56,758 bases of DNA from an uncultured Rhodospirillaceae bacterium (lineage in GTDB: Bacteria > Pseudomonadota > Alphaproteobacteria > Rhodospirillales > Magnetospirillaceae). The position numbers were made by a program, and so were the translations under genes. Positions 28,588-37,403 of this stretch are shown piece by piece (the first letter of the stretch is position 1; each line of letters begins with the position of its first letter). Under the pieces are notes generated by a model. That model did no database searches. It had not been told where the DNA came from and saw only the letters and a list, made by a program, of their open reading frames with translations. The DNA lies in assembly GCA_903941105.1 (NCBI GenBank), contig CAJANL010000174.1, positions 1-56,758 of the forward strand, given 5' to 3'.

Positions 28588-29181
28588 ATGGATGCCGCCC
28601 AGTTCCTTGATGCCCAGTTCTCCGAGCATGCCGAGCTGGTCGACCGGACCCGGCTGGCGGTGCGCGAGCCGTTCATCCGGCTGGTGGGCGCCTGTGTCGC
28701 CTGCCTCGACATGGGCGGCAAGATCCTGCTGTTCGGCAATGGCGGCAGCGCCGCCGATGCCCAGCATCTGGCGGCCGAGCTGGTGGTGCGCTATCGCCGT
28801 AACCGCAAGGCCCTGGCGGCGCTGGCCCTGACCACCGACACCTCGACGCTGACCGCCTGTTCCAACGATTTCACCTACGAGGACATCTTCGCCCGTCAGG
28901 TCGAGGCCCTGGCCAAGCCGGGCGACGTCTGCATCGGCATCTCGACCTCGGGCAAGAGCCCCAACGTCCTGAAGGCCCTGAAGGCCGCCCGCGAGATCGG
29001 GGCCATTGCCGGCGGCATGACCGGTGGCACCGGCGCCCTGATGGTGGGTCTCGCCGACCCCCTGCTGGTGGTTCCTTCGCCGGTCACCGCCCGCGTCCAG
29101 GAAATGCACATCCTGCTCGGCCACGCGCTGTGCGACCTGATCGAGCAATTGGCGGCACCGGGTGCCGCACTGGCGCATTAG
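28588..29181 (+). CDS. gmhA: D-sedoheptulose 7-phosphate isomerase
   Basis: Converts sedoheptulose 7-phosphate to D-glycero-D-manno-heptose 7-phosphate, the first step to LPS heptoses. The SIS-domain motif GNGGSAADAQHLAAEL (50-65) includes the metal/substrate His60, and TACSNDFTYEDIFARQ and HILLGHALCDLIE complete the GmhA pattern. 197 residues. Starting here, gmhA-cysQ-SxtJ-DUF5989-carbamoyltransferase run in the same direction, with cysQ 2 bp downstream. DiaA is a related fold, but these motifs favour GmhA. Confidence 0.9.
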   Translation: MDAAQFLDAQFSEHAELVDRTRLAVREPFIRLVGACVACLDMGGKILLFGNGGSAADAQHLAAELVVRYRRNRKALAALALTTDTSTLTACSNDFTYEDIFARQVEALAKPGDVCIGISTSGKSPNVLKALKAAREIGAIAGGMTGGTGALMVGLADPLLVVPSPVTARVQEMHILLGHALCDLIEQLAAPGAALAH

Positions 29182-29183
29182 GG

Positions 29184-29954
29184 ATGGACGACCTCGTCAC
29201 CCTTCTGCCGCCGCTGGAAGATCTGGCGCGGCGGGCCGGCGCCGTCATCATGGAAATTTACGGCACCGATTTCGTCGCCCGCGCCAAGGCCGACGCCTCG
29301 CCGGTCACCGAGGCGGACGAGCGGGCCGAGGCCATCATCCTGCCCGAACTGGCCCGCCTCGCCCCCGGCATCGCCATCGTCTCGGAGGAGGCATCGGCGG
29401 CGGGCCACACCCCCGACATCGACGGCGCCCAGCCGTTCTGGCTGGTGGACCCGCTGGACGGCACCAAGGAATTCGTCAAGCGCAACGGCGACTTCACCGT
29501 CAATATCGGGCTGATCATCGGCGGCAGTCCCGCCTTGGGCGTGGTGCTGGCACCGGCGCGCGGGCTGCTGTGGTCGGGCGCCGGCCGGGGCACCGCCTCG
29601 GCGGTGGATGCCCATGGCTCGCGCCGGGCCATCGCCTGCCGGCCGCGGCCGGCGCGCGGTGCCGTGGTGGTGACCAGCCGCTCGCACAACAATCCCGCGG
29701 CCCTGGCAGCCTGGATGGCGGCCTTTCCCGAGGCGACGCTGGATTTCGCCGGCTCGTCGCTGAAGTTCTGCAAGGTGGCCGAGGGCAGCGCCGACTTCTA
29801 CCCCCGCTTCGGCCCCACCTGCGAGTGGGACACCGCCGCCGGCCACGCCGTGCTGCTGGCGGCCGGTGGCCACATCGAGACCTTTGGCGGCAAGCCGCTG
29901 GCCTATGCCAAGCCGGGGTTCCTCAACCCCGATTTCCTGGCCTGCGGCGGATAG
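29184..29954 (+). CDS. cysQ: 3'(2'),5'-bisphosphate nucleotidase CysQ-like
   Basis: A Mg-dependent phosphatase of the inositol monophosphatase superfamily that removes the 3'-phosphate of PAP/PAPS. It has SPVTEADERAE (39-49), SEEAS (67-71), the metal site VDPLDGTKEF (88-97) and CEWDTAAGHAVL. The ATG at 29184 is 2 bp after gmhA. In polysaccharide clusters CysQ relatives can support sulfation by recycling PAP, but no sulfotransferase is visible here. It could also act on a sugar phosphate. Confidence 0.9.
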   Translation: MDDLVTLLPPLEDLARRAGAVIMEIYGTDFVARAKADASPVTEADERAEAIILPELARLAPGIAIVSEEASAAGHTPDIDGAQPFWLVDPLDGTKEFVKRNGDFTVNIGLIIGGSPALGVVLAPARGLLWSGAGRGTASAVDAHGSRRAIACRPRPARGAVVVTSRSHNNPAALAAWMAAFPEATLDFAGSSLKFCKVAEGSADFYPRFGPTCEWDTAAGHAVLLAAGGHIETFGGKPLAYAKPGFLNPDFLACGG

Positions 29955-30024
29955 TCGTCCGTCTTGGTGTTTGCCGAGCCCTATGCTAGAAGTCCCGCGT
30001 CATCTCCCACTCCCTGGACCACCG

Positions 30025-30459
30025 ATGAGCTCGCCGCAAGGCTCCCCCGAAGCACAGTCCCATGGTCGCAAGGTCGAGATGGGCTCCGATCGTTCGTTCG
30101 GGGTGGTGTTCGCCGCCGTGTTCGCCGTGGTGGCGCTGTGGCCGCTGAAGGATGGCGGCGAGCCGCGGCTGTGGGCCGGCGGTGTCGCGGCCTTGTTCCT
30201 GGCGGTGGCCTTCGTCCGGCCCGCCCTGCTGAAGCCGCTGAACCGGTTGTGGTTCCTGGTGGGGATGGTCCTGCATCACGTGGTGACGCCGCTGATGATG
30301 GGGCTGCTGTTCTTCCTTACCGTCACCCCCGTCGCCCTGGTGATGCGGGCGCGCGGCCACGACCTGCTGCGGCTCAGGCGTGATCCCGCCGCGACCAGCT
30401 ACTGGATCCACCGCCAGCCACCCGGCCCCCCGCCCGAAACCATGCGGCGGCAGTTCTAG
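30025..30459 (+). CDS. SxtJ-family membrane protein
   Basis: A 144-residue protein with membrane segments at about 25-41, 49-66 and 76-108, and the conserved end-of-helix pattern PVALVMRARGHDLLRLRRDPAATSYW. SxtJ was named in saxitoxin clusters; relatives occur widely beside NodU/SxtI-type carbamoyltransferases in surface-glycan loci. The function is unknown. The ATG at 30025 is chosen; an upstream start would add only a non-conserved stretch. It is 12 bp before the DUF5989 gene. Confidence 0.8.
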   Translation: MSSPQGSPEAQSHGRKVEMGSDRSFGVVFAAVFAVVALWPLKDGGEPRLWAGGVAALFLAVAFVRPALLKPLNRLWFLVGMVLHHVVTPLMMGLLFFLTVTPVALVMRARGHDLLRLRRDPAATSYWIHRQPPGPPPETMRRQF

Positions 30460-30471
30460 GAGGGTTCGTCC

Positions 30472-30621
30472 ATGTCATTCCTCGTCGAGCTGTGGGCGTT
30501 CCTGCGCGAGCGCAAGAAGTTCTGGCTGCTGCCCATCCTGGTGATGATGGTGGTGTTCGGCGGGCTGATCGTGCTGTCGCAGGGTTCGGCGGTGGCACCG
30601 TTCATCTACACCCTGTTCTAG
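30472..30621 (+). CDS. DUF5989 (SxtK-like) single-helix protein
   Basis: A 49-residue protein, MSFLVELWAFLRERKKFWLLP then a hydrophobic helix (about 17-37) ending FIYTLF. A perfect AGGAGG site precedes the ATG. The sequence matches the tiny DUF5989 proteins found between SxtJ and carbamoyltransferases. It is 7 bp before the carbamoyltransferase, so it is likely co-expressed and may anchor it to the membrane (inference). It is easily missed because it is short. Confidence 0.85.
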   Translation: MSFLVELWAFLRERKKFWLLPILVMMVVFGGLIVLSQGSAVAPFIYTLF

Positions 30622-30628
30622 GGCTGGC

Positions 30629-32467
30629 ATGCGCATCCTCGGTCTCTCGGCCCTCTATCACGACAGTGCCGCCGCCCTGGTCGAGGACGGCCGCATCGTC
30701 GCCGCCGCGCAGGAGGAGCGCTTCACCCGCAAGAAGCACGACGCTGCTTTTCCCGAGAAGGCGGTCGCCTATTGCCTCGGCGCCGCCGGCATCACGCTGG
30801 AGCAGGTGGACTTCGTCGTGTTCTACGACAAGCCGTTCATCAAGTTCGAGCGCCTGCTGGAGACTTACGTCGCCTTCGCGCCCAGGGGCTTCACGTCGTT
30901 CAAGACCGCCATGCCGGTCTGGCTGAAGGAAAAGCTGTTCCAGAAGGACCTGCTGGCCAAGGAACTCAAGCGTTTCGCCCCCAAGTTCGACTGGATGAAC
31001 CGGCTGCTGTTCGCCGAGCACCATCTCAGCCATGCCGCCTCGGCCTTCTTCCCCTCGCCGTTCGAGGACGCCGCCGTGCTGACCATGGACGGGGTCGGCG
31101 AATGGACCACATCGTCCCTGGCCATGGGCTCCGGCAACCGCCTCGACATTCACCGCGAGCTGCACTTCCCCCACTCGCTGGGCCTGCTCTATTCCGCCTT
31201 CACCTACTACACCGGCTTTCGGGTCAACTCGGGCGAGTACAAGGTGATGGGGCTGGCGCCCTATGGCGAGCCGAAATACGCCCAGACCATCCTCGACCAT
31301 GTCATCGACGTCAAACCGGACGGTAGTTTCCACCTCGACCAGTCGTATTTCGACTACTGCACCGGCCTGACCATGACCAACGACAAGTTCGCCGCCCTGT
31401 TCGGCCAGCCGGTGCGCCGCCCCGATCGCGACAAGCTGACCCAGTTTCACATGGACATTGCCGCCTCGGTGCAGGCGGTGACCGAAGAGGTGGTGCTGCG
31501 GCTGGCGCGCTCCATCCGGGTCGAGACCGGGGCGAGGAACCTGTGCCTGGCCGGCGGCGTGGCGCTCAACTGCGTTGCCAACGGCAAGGTGCTGCGGGCC
31601 GGCATTTTCGACGACATCTGGATTCAGCCGGCGGCCGGCGATGCCGGCGGAGCGCTCGGCGCCGCCCTGGCCGGCCATTATCTGTTCAAGGACCAGCCGC
31701 GTAGCGTGACCAAGGGCAAGGATGCCATGCGCGGCTCCTATCTCGGGCCGGAATTCGCCCAGGCCGACATCGAGCAGCGGCTGACGGCGGCCGGCGCCCG
31801 CTTCACCGTGCTGACCGAGGACGAGATCACCGCCAGCACCGCCCAGGCCCTGGCCGACGAGAAGGCGGTGGGCTGGATGCAGGGCCGCATGGAATTCGGT
31901 CCGCGCGCCCTGGGCGGGCGGTCGATCCTGGGCGACCCGCGCTCGGCCACCATGCAGAAGGTGCTGAATCTCAAGGTGAAATACCGCGAGAGCTTCCGCC
32001 CCTTCGCCCCTTCGGTGCTGCGGGAGGACGTGGCCGAGTGGTTCGAGCTGGACGGCGACTCGCCCTACATGCTGCTGGTGGCACCGGTGAGCCCGGATCG
32101 CCGCCGCGCCATGACGGCCGAGGAAGAGGCGCTATTCGGCATCGACAAGCTGAACGTGCCGCGCTCGGACATCCCGGCGGTGACCCACGTGGATTATTCC
32201 GCTCGCGTACAGACCGTCCACGCCGACACCAATCCGCGCTATCACGCGCTGATCAGCCGCTTCAAGGCCCTGACCGGCTGTCCGGTGGTGGTCAACACCA
32301 GCTTCAATGTGCGCGGCGAGCCCATCGTCTGCGGCCCGGAGGACGCCTTCCGCTGCTTCATGGGCAGCGAGATCGAGGTGCTGGTGGTGGGCAACTGTTA
32401 TCTGGTCAAGGAGGAGCAGGACCCGGCCCTCAAGCTCGACTACAAGAACGCCTTCGAGCTGGACTGA
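30629..32467 (+). CDS. Carbamoyltransferase (NodU/SxtI/CmcH type)
   Basis: Transfers a carbamoyl group from carbamoyl phosphate, via an adenylate, to a sugar or other hydroxyl. The 612-residue protein has an N-terminal Kae1/YrdC-like domain with GLSALYHDSAAALVEDG (5-21) and the metal-binding HHLSHAASAF (131-140). A C-terminal carbamoyltransferase domain (from about 380) includes MEFGPRALGGRSILGDPR and VNTSFNVRGEPIVCGPEDA. With SxtJ and DUF5989 it forms a compact cassette; given the locus, the acceptor is probably a surface-glycan sugar. Its stop lies 1 bp from the convergent exonuclease stop. Confidence 0.93.
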   Translation: MRILGLSALYHDSAAALVEDGRIVAAAQEERFTRKKHDAAFPEKAVAYCLGAAGITLEQVDFVVFYDKPFIKFERLLETYVAFAPRGFTSFKTAMPVWLKEKLFQKDLLAKELKRFAPKFDWMNRLLFAEHHLSHAASAFFPSPFEDAAVLTMDGVGEWTTSSLAMGSGNRLDIHRELHFPHSLGLLYSAFTYYTGFRVNSGEYKVMGLAPYGEPKYAQTILDHVIDVKPDGSFHLDQSYFDYCTGLTMTNDKFAALFGQPVRRPDRDKLTQFHMDIAASVQAVTEEVVLRLARSIRVETGARNLCLAGGVALNCVANGKVLRAGIFDDIWIQPAAGDAGGALGAALAGHYLFKDQPRSVTKGKDAMRGSYLGPEFAQADIEQRLTAAGARFTVLTEDEITASTAQALADEKAVGWMQGRMEFGPRALGGRSILGDPRSATMQKVLNLKVKYRESFRPFAPSVLREDVAEWFELDGDSPYMLLVAPVSPDRRRAMTAEEEALFGIDKLNVPRSDIPAVTHVDYSARVQTVHADTNPRYHALISRFKALTGCPVVVNTSFNVRGEPIVCGPEDAFRCFMGSEIEVLVVGNCYLVKEEQDPALKLDYKNAFELD

Positions 32468-32468
32468 C

Positions 32469-33020
32469 TCACGCACCCCTTTGCCACAGCACCTTCAGCG
32501 TTCCCGCCACGGCGCGGGCGTCGGCAAGGGCGTCATGGCCGCGGGCGTCGCCGGGCAGGCCGAACAGGCCGGGCAGTTCGGCGCTGTGCGGCCGGCGCCC
32601 CACCGCCGCCGCGATGCGGTGCTCCACATTGATCCAGCGGCCGGGGCAGGGGTCGGGCAGCCGGGCCAAGCCGCAGTTTTCGGTGATGATTTCTGAATCG
32701 ATACCATTGGAGGCTAGCGGCAGGTCCGGCGCCGCGAAGGCGGCCAGCCGGGCGAAGGCCTCGGCGATGTCGACCCCCTCGGCGTCCAGGCGGGCCTGGC
32801 TGAGGCCGGTCAGCGCCATGATATAGGGCGACAGCAGCGGATTGATGCGCGGCCGCACCACCACGTCGATCGCCGCCAGCTCGGTGAAATCGGCGGAAAG
32901 CCGCACCGCGCCGATCTGGATGATCTCGCGATGCTCGCCGGGTCCGCTCCATCCCCGCGCCCAGGAGCCCTCCCAGGCGGTGTACTCAAGGTCGTAGACC
33001 ACCAAGGTTGCTTTTTTCAT
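32469..33020 (-). CDS. DEDDh-type 3'-5' exonuclease domain protein
   Basis: A 183-residue ribonuclease-H-like exonuclease. The acidic residues are Asp10 and Glu12 in VVYDLEYTAW, Asp108 in SNGIDSE, and His162/Asp167 in GHDALADA. The LEYTAWEGS start resembles the ERI-1/KapD-like group of short exonucleases (RNA or DNA substrate unknown). It lies on the minus strand between the carbamoyltransferase and manC, and may be an unrelated gene in a glycan cluster. Confidence 0.85.
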   Translation of the reverse strand: MKKATLVVYDLEYTAWEGSWARGWSGPGEHREIIQIGAVRLSADFTELAAIDVVVRPRINPLLSPYIMALTGLSQARLDAEGVDIAEAFARLAAFAAPDLPLASNGIDSEIITENCGLARLPDPCPGRWINVEHRIAAAVGRRPHSAELPGLFGLPGDARGHDALADARAVAGTLKVLWQRGA

Positions 33021-33080
33021 TGCGCCCCTCGCCGGGCGCGGGCATCCGCCCGCTTGGCCGCCGCCGCAATGGCGGCCGGT

Positions 33081-34487
33081 TCAGCCATCGACCCGGCCGT
33101 AGACGTCGTCCATGCGCACGATGTCGTCCTCGCCGACATACTCGCCCGATTGAACCTCGATCATCCTGAGCGGCAGCTTGCCGGGGTTCTCGACCCGGTG
33201 CACCGTGCCGGCCGGGATGAAGGTCGACTCGTTCTCGCGCAGCTGGAAGCGGTCGTCGCCGCGGGTGACCAGCGCGGTGCCGGTGACCACCACCCAATGC
33301 TCGCTGCGATGCCAATGCTTCTGCAGGGATAGTTTCGCCCCCGCATCGACCTGGATGTGTTTGACGCGGAAACGCGGGCCTTCGTCGATGGTCTGGAACC
33401 AGCCCCACGGCCGCCAGGTGCGTGAGCCCTGGCTGGCTTCGGGGCGGCGTTTCGACTTGAGCGCCTCGACGATGGCCTTGACGTCCTGGTCGTGCGCCTT
33501 GTCGGCCACCAGCACCGCGTCGTCGGTGGCGACCACCACCAGATTGTCGAGCCCGACGGCGGCCACCAGACGGCCTTCACTGCGGAGGTAGGAGTTGCGG
33601 CTACCTACCGCGATGACGTCGCCCAGCACCACGTTGCCGTCGCCGTCCTGCGGGCTTTCCTGCCACAGGGCCGACCATGAGCCGATGTCCGACCAGCCCA
33701 TCTCCACCGGCACCACGGCGGCGCGGTCGGTGTGTTCCATCACCGCGTAATCGATGGACTGGCCCTTGAGCCCGGCGAAGGCGGCCTCGCCCAGGCGGAA
33801 GAAGAACAGGTCGCGGGCGCCCTCGGTCAGGGCGCGGCGGCAGCCCTCCACCATCTCGGGATTGCGGGCGGCCAGTTCGTCGAGATAGAGCCGGGCGGGG
33901 AACAGGAAGATGCCGCTGTTCCAGGTGTAGTCGCCCGAGGCGACATAGGCCTCGGCGGTGGCGAGGTCGGGCTTCTCGACGAAGCGGTCGACGACGAAGC
34001 CATCCCCCAGCGCCGCGCCGCGCTTGATGTAGCCGTAGCCGGTGTTGGGGCCGGTGGGGCGGATGCCGAAGGTGACCAGGCGGCCCTGGCGTGCCAGGGG
34101 CACCGCCGCCTCCACCGCGCGGGCGAAGGCCGCGTCGTCGCGCACCATGTGGTCGGACGGCATCACCAGCATCAGGGCGTCGGCCTCGTCCGCCAGCAGC
34201 AGGGCCGAGACCGCCGCCGCCGGGGCGGTGTTGCGGCCCACCGGCTCGATCACCACGGCGCGCGGTTCGACGCCGATCTCGCGCATCTGCTCGGCGACGA
34301 TGAACCGGTGCTCGTGGTTGCACACCACGATGGGGGCGGTGCCGACCCGCCGGGCGGTATCCTGCAACAGGGTGCGCTCGGAATAGAGCGGCAGCAGTTG
34401 TTTGGGCCGCAGCTCGCGCGACAGCGGCCATAGACGGGTGCCGGCGCCGCCCGACAGGATGACGGGAACGATGTCGGCCTTAACCAT
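33081..34487 (-). CDS. manC: Mannose-1-phosphate guanylyltransferase / mannose-6-phosphate isomerase
   Basis: Makes GDP-mannose. The 468-residue bifunctional protein starts IVPVILSGGAGTRLWPLSRE with the nucleotide-binding motif at 11-21; the C-terminal cupin carries QKHWHRSEHWVVVTGTA and IPAGTVHRVENPG. I use the ATG at 34487, where the family begins; it overlaps the end of fcl by 8 bp, so the two are coupled. The product feeds GDP-fucose or other GDP-sugars. Confidence 0.95.
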   Translation of the reverse strand: MVKADIVPVILSGGAGTRLWPLSRELRPKQLLPLYSERTLLQDTARRVGTAPIVVCNHEHRFIVAEQMREIGVEPRAVVIEPVGRNTAPAAAVSALLLADEADALMLVMPSDHMVRDDAAFARAVEAAVPLARQGRLVTFGIRPTGPNTGYGYIKRGAALGDGFVVDRFVEKPDLATAEAYVASGDYTWNSGIFLFPARLYLDELAARNPEMVEGCRRALTEGARDLFFFRLGEAAFAGLKGQSIDYAVMEHTDRAAVVPVEMGWSDIGSWSALWQESPQDGDGNVVLGDVIAVGSRNSYLRSEGRLVAAVGLDNLVVVATDDAVLVADKAHDQDVKAIVEALKSKRRPEASQGSRTWRPWGWFQTIDEGPRFRVKHIQVDAGAKLSLQKHWHRSEHWVVVTGTALVTRGDDRFQLRENESTFIPAGTVHRVENPGKLPLRMIEVQSGEYVGEDDIVRMDDVYGRVDG

Positions 34488-35412
34488 GGTGTTCGACGTA
34501 CCAGTCATAGGCCTGCTTCATCCCGTCCTTGAGGGGGGTGGCGGCGCGCCAGCCCATCCGGTCCATGCCGCCGATGTCCATTACCTTGCGGGGCGTGCCA
34601 TCGGGCTTGGACGTGTCGAAAACGAAACGGCCCTTCCATCCCGCCACCTCGGCGATCAGTTCGCCCAGCTGGCGGATGGAGGTCTCGCGGCCGGTGCCGA
34701 TATTGACGTGTGGCTCGCCCGAGTAATGGGTCATCAGGAACACCAGCCCGTCGGCGAGGTCCTCCGAGTAGAGGAACTCGCGCAAGGGGGTGCCGCTGCC
34801 CCACAGCTCGACGGTGGCGGCGTTGGCCAGCCTGGCGGCGTGGATCTTCATGATCAGCGCCGCCACCACATGACCCTGGGTCAGGTCGTAGCGGTCGCCC
34901 AGGCCGTAGAGGTTGGTGGGCATGGCGGAGATGAAATCGCAGCCGTATTGCCGGCGGTAGGCCTGGCACAGCTTGATGCCGGCGATCTTGGCCACCGCAT
35001 ACCACTCGTTGGAGGGCTCCAGCGGGCCGGTGAGCAGCTGATCCTCGGTCATCGGCTGCGGCGCCATGCGGGGATAGATGCAGGATGAGCCGAGAAACAG
35101 CAGCTTTTCCACGCCCGTTTTCCAGGCGGAATGAACGATGTTGGTCTCGATGGCCAGATTGTCGTAAAGAAATTCCGCCGGCCGGGTGGAGTTGGCCAGG
35201 ATGCCCCCCACCGTGGCGGCGGCGACGAACACCGCCTGCGGCCGCTGGGCCGCCATCCAGGCTTCGACCTCGGCCTGGCGGGTGAGGTCGAGGTCGGCGT
35301 GGCTGGCGGTGATGATGTCGCAGCCTTCGCCGGCCAGGCGGCGGACGATGGCCGATCCCGCCATGCCGCGATGGCCCGCCACCCAAACCCGCTTGCCCTT
35401 CAGGGAATACAT
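34480..35412 (-). CDS. fcl: GDP-L-fucose synthase
   Basis: Epimerase/reductase converting GDP-4-keto-6-deoxymannose to GDP-L-fucose. It has GHRGMAG (13-19), SSCIYP (109-114), catalytic Tyr138xxxLys142 (YAVAK) and NLYG. 310 residues from the ATG at 35412, with GAGGA eight bases upstream; the same frame opens 27 bp earlier. The partner gmd (GDP-mannose 4,6-dehydratase) is not in the window. It overlaps manC. Confidence 0.94.
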   Translation of the reverse strand: MYSLKGKRVWVAGHRGMAGSAIVRRLAGEGCDIITASHADLDLTRQAEVEAWMAAQRPQAVFVAAATVGGILANSTRPAEFLYDNLAIETNIVHSAWKTGVEKLLFLGSSCIYPRMAPQPMTEDQLLTGPLEPSNEWYAVAKIAGIKLCQAYRRQYGCDFISAMPTNLYGLGDRYDLTQGHVVAALIMKIHAARLANAATVELWGSGTPLREFLYSEDLADGLVFLMTHYSGEPHVNIGTGRETSIRQLGELIAEVAGWKGRFVFDTSKPDGTPRKVMDIGGMDRMGWRAATPLKDGMKQAYDWYVEHHG

Positions 35413-35435
35413 CTCGACCGTCCTCGCCGTTGACG

Positions 35436-36404
35436 TCATGGTGGGTAGATCACCCCTCGGCCCCTGTCAAGCGAGGCCGCCATTTCCGCCAGCCCGTGGT
35501 CGAGCCCGACCGGCGGCACCCAGCCCAAGGTCTGCCGCGTCGGCCCGTCGTCCACCTGGAGCGAGCCCAGCAGGCGGGCCACCGCCGCAGTCCTGCCGGT
35601 GAGGGTTCCCGCCAGCCGCAGCAGGGCGGGCGGCACCGGCAGCAGGCGGGCGCGGCGGCCCATGGCGCGGGCGATGCGGCGGATCAGTTCAGGGGTCGAG
35701 ACATCCTCGCCGTCGCGCACCAGGAAGGTGTGGCCGGTGGCGGCCGGGTGCTCGACGCAGACCCGCAGCAGGTCGGCCAGGTTGGCCAGGCCCACCAGGC
35801 TGCGGCGGTTGTCCACCAGTCCCAGCGGCAGCGGGATGCCACGGATCACCGCCTTGGTCAATACGGCGAGATTGCCCTTGGCACCGGGGCCGTGCACCAG
35901 CGGCGGCCGCACCACCACCAGTTCCAGGCCGGTGCGGGCGGCGATGGCGGCCAGGGCGACCTCGGCCTCGGCCTTGGCGACGCCGTAGGGGTCCTCGGGG
36001 GCGGGAGCGTCGTCGGCACGGAAGGGGCGTCCCGGCGGGGTGGCCTCGCCGTTGACCTTGATGGAGCTGACGAACACCAGCCGCCTCACCCCGGCGGCGG
36101 CGGCCTCTTCGGCCAGCCGGACGGTGCCGTCGCGATTGACGCGGCGGAACACGGCGGCGGGGTCGGTCTCGGTCTCGTCCATGACATGGGCGCGGGCGGC
36201 GAGGTGAACCACCGCTTCCACGTGGTCGAGCGCCTCGGTCCAGTCGGTGTGCGGCCCCAGCTCGGCCACCCGCACCGGGCAGACGGCGGCGGGCAGGGCG
36301 ACGTCGCGGCGCACGGCGGCCACCACCTGATGTCCGGCGGTGGCCAGGGCGTGGGTGGCGGCGGCGCCGACGAAACCGCTGGCGCCGGTGACCAATATCT
36401 TCAT
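35436..36404 (-). CDS. NAD-dependent sugar epimerase/dehydratase
   Basis: A 322-residue extended short-chain dehydrogenase with GASGFVG (7-13) and the catalytic Tyr140xxxLys144 (YGVAK). Relatives next to WecA-like transferases include UDP-GlcNAc or UDP-GalNAc 4-epimerases and undecaprenyl-linked sugar reductases. The exact substrate cannot be told. It lies directly downstream of the polyprenyl sugar-phosphate transferase; the two frames overlap by a few bases at 36401-36404, supporting a shared step. Confidence 0.88.
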   Translation of the reverse strand: MKILVTGASGFVGAAATHALATAGHQVVAAVRRDVALPAAVCPVRVAELGPHTDWTEALDHVEAVVHLAARAHVMDETETDPAAVFRRVNRDGTVRLAEEAAAAGVRRLVFVSSIKVNGEATPPGRPFRADDAPAPEDPYGVAKAEAEVALAAIAARTGLELVVVRPPLVHGPGAKGNLAVLTKAVIRGIPLPLGLVDNRRSLVGLANLADLLRVCVEHPAATGHTFLVRDGEDVSTPELIRRIARAMGRRARLLPVPPALLRLAGTLTGRTAAVARLLGSLQVDDGPTRQTLGWVPPVGLDHGLAEMAASLDRGRGVIYPP

Positions 36405-37396
36405 CGCCCGGCTCCCCTCGACCAGTGTTGCAGCAGGGCCAGCAGGCCCGCCACCATTAGGCCGGCCGCCGCGAGGCCGGCCGTTGCGTGCGTCACCGAC
36501 AGCATCGCCGCGCCGATCAGCAGCAGATTGGCCACCAGCACCGCCCACGCAACCTGATCATGTCGCCGCCCCCCCTGGACGGCGCGCTGGTAGAAATGGC
36601 GGCGGTGGGGCTGCCAGATCTTCTCTCCGTCCTTGAGCCGCCAGAGCAGGGTGATAGTCGCGTCGGCCAGGTAATAGGCCGGCAGGATCACGGCGGCGGC
36701 CAGTTCCCCGGCGCAGGCGAGCTGGATCAGCAGCCCGCCCAGCAGGAAGCCCAGCGGCACGCTGCCGGAATCGCCCAGGAAGATTCGCGCCGGATGCCAG
36801 TTCCACACCAGGAACCCCACGGCGGCGGCGGTGCAGGCCAGGGCCAGGGGCACGATCGCCAGGGCGGTGCCCTCCACTACGACCACGACCACGATGCCGG
36901 TCCCGATGCTGGCGGTCTCGACGCCGCTGATGCCGTCGATGCCGTCCATGAAATTGAACAGGTTGATGAACCACACCCAGCCCAAGCCCGCCAGCACGCG
37001 GTCGGCCCACAGCGGCAGGGCGCCGTGGAACACCGTCACCGCGTCGGGCAGCATGACCAATGCGCCGCCCGCCACCACGGCATGGGCCAGCAGGCGTGGC
37101 CCCGGCGGCAGGGTGTGGCGGTCGTCGAGCCATGACGCCAGCAACAGCACCAGCCCTCCGGCCAGCATCACCCAGATCCAGCCGGCCAGCGGGCCCGCCG
37201 TCACGGCGACGAAGGCCCAGGCCAGCAGCAGGGCTGGCGTCAACGCCAGTCCGCCACCGCGTGGCGTCGGCAGGTGGTGGCTGGAGCGTTCGTTGGGGTG
37301 GTCGAGGATCTCGCGGCGATGCAGCCACGCCAGCAGCGGCTTGACGCCCAGGGCGGTGCCGAGGAAGGCGATGGCGGCGGCGCCGGCGGCGATCAT
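36401..37396 (-). CDS. Polyprenyl-phosphate sugar-1-phosphate transferase (WecA/WbpL family, GT4)
   Basis: An integral membrane enzyme (331 residues, ~10 hydrophobic segments) that transfers a sugar 1-phosphate from a UDP-sugar to undecaprenyl phosphate, starting glycan-unit assembly. Motifs: DHPNERSSHHLPTPRGGG (32-49), the Asp pair LDDR (91-92), NFMDGIDG (148-155), and the cytoplasmic PHRRHFYQR loop near 270. It resembles WbpL/WecA more than MraY. It starts with ATG at 37396, 7 bp from the bi-domain dehydrogenase. Confidence 0.92.
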   Translation of the reverse strand: MIAAGAAAIAFLGTALGVKPLLAWLHRREILDHPNERSSHHLPTPRGGGLALTPALLLAWAFVAVTAGPLAGWIWVMLAGGLVLLLASWLDDRHTLPPGPRLLAHAVVAGGALVMLPDAVTVFHGALPLWADRVLAGLGWVWFINLFNFMDGIDGISGVETASIGTGIVVVVVVEGTALAIVPLALACTAAAVGFLVWNWHPARIFLGDSGSVPLGFLLGGLLIQLACAGELAAAVILPAYYLADATITLLWRLKDGEKIWQPHRRHFYQRAVQGGRRHDQVAWAVLVANLLLIGAAMLSVTHATAGLAAAGLMVAGLLALLQHWSRGAGR

Positions 37397-37403
37397 GGCC
37401 TGT

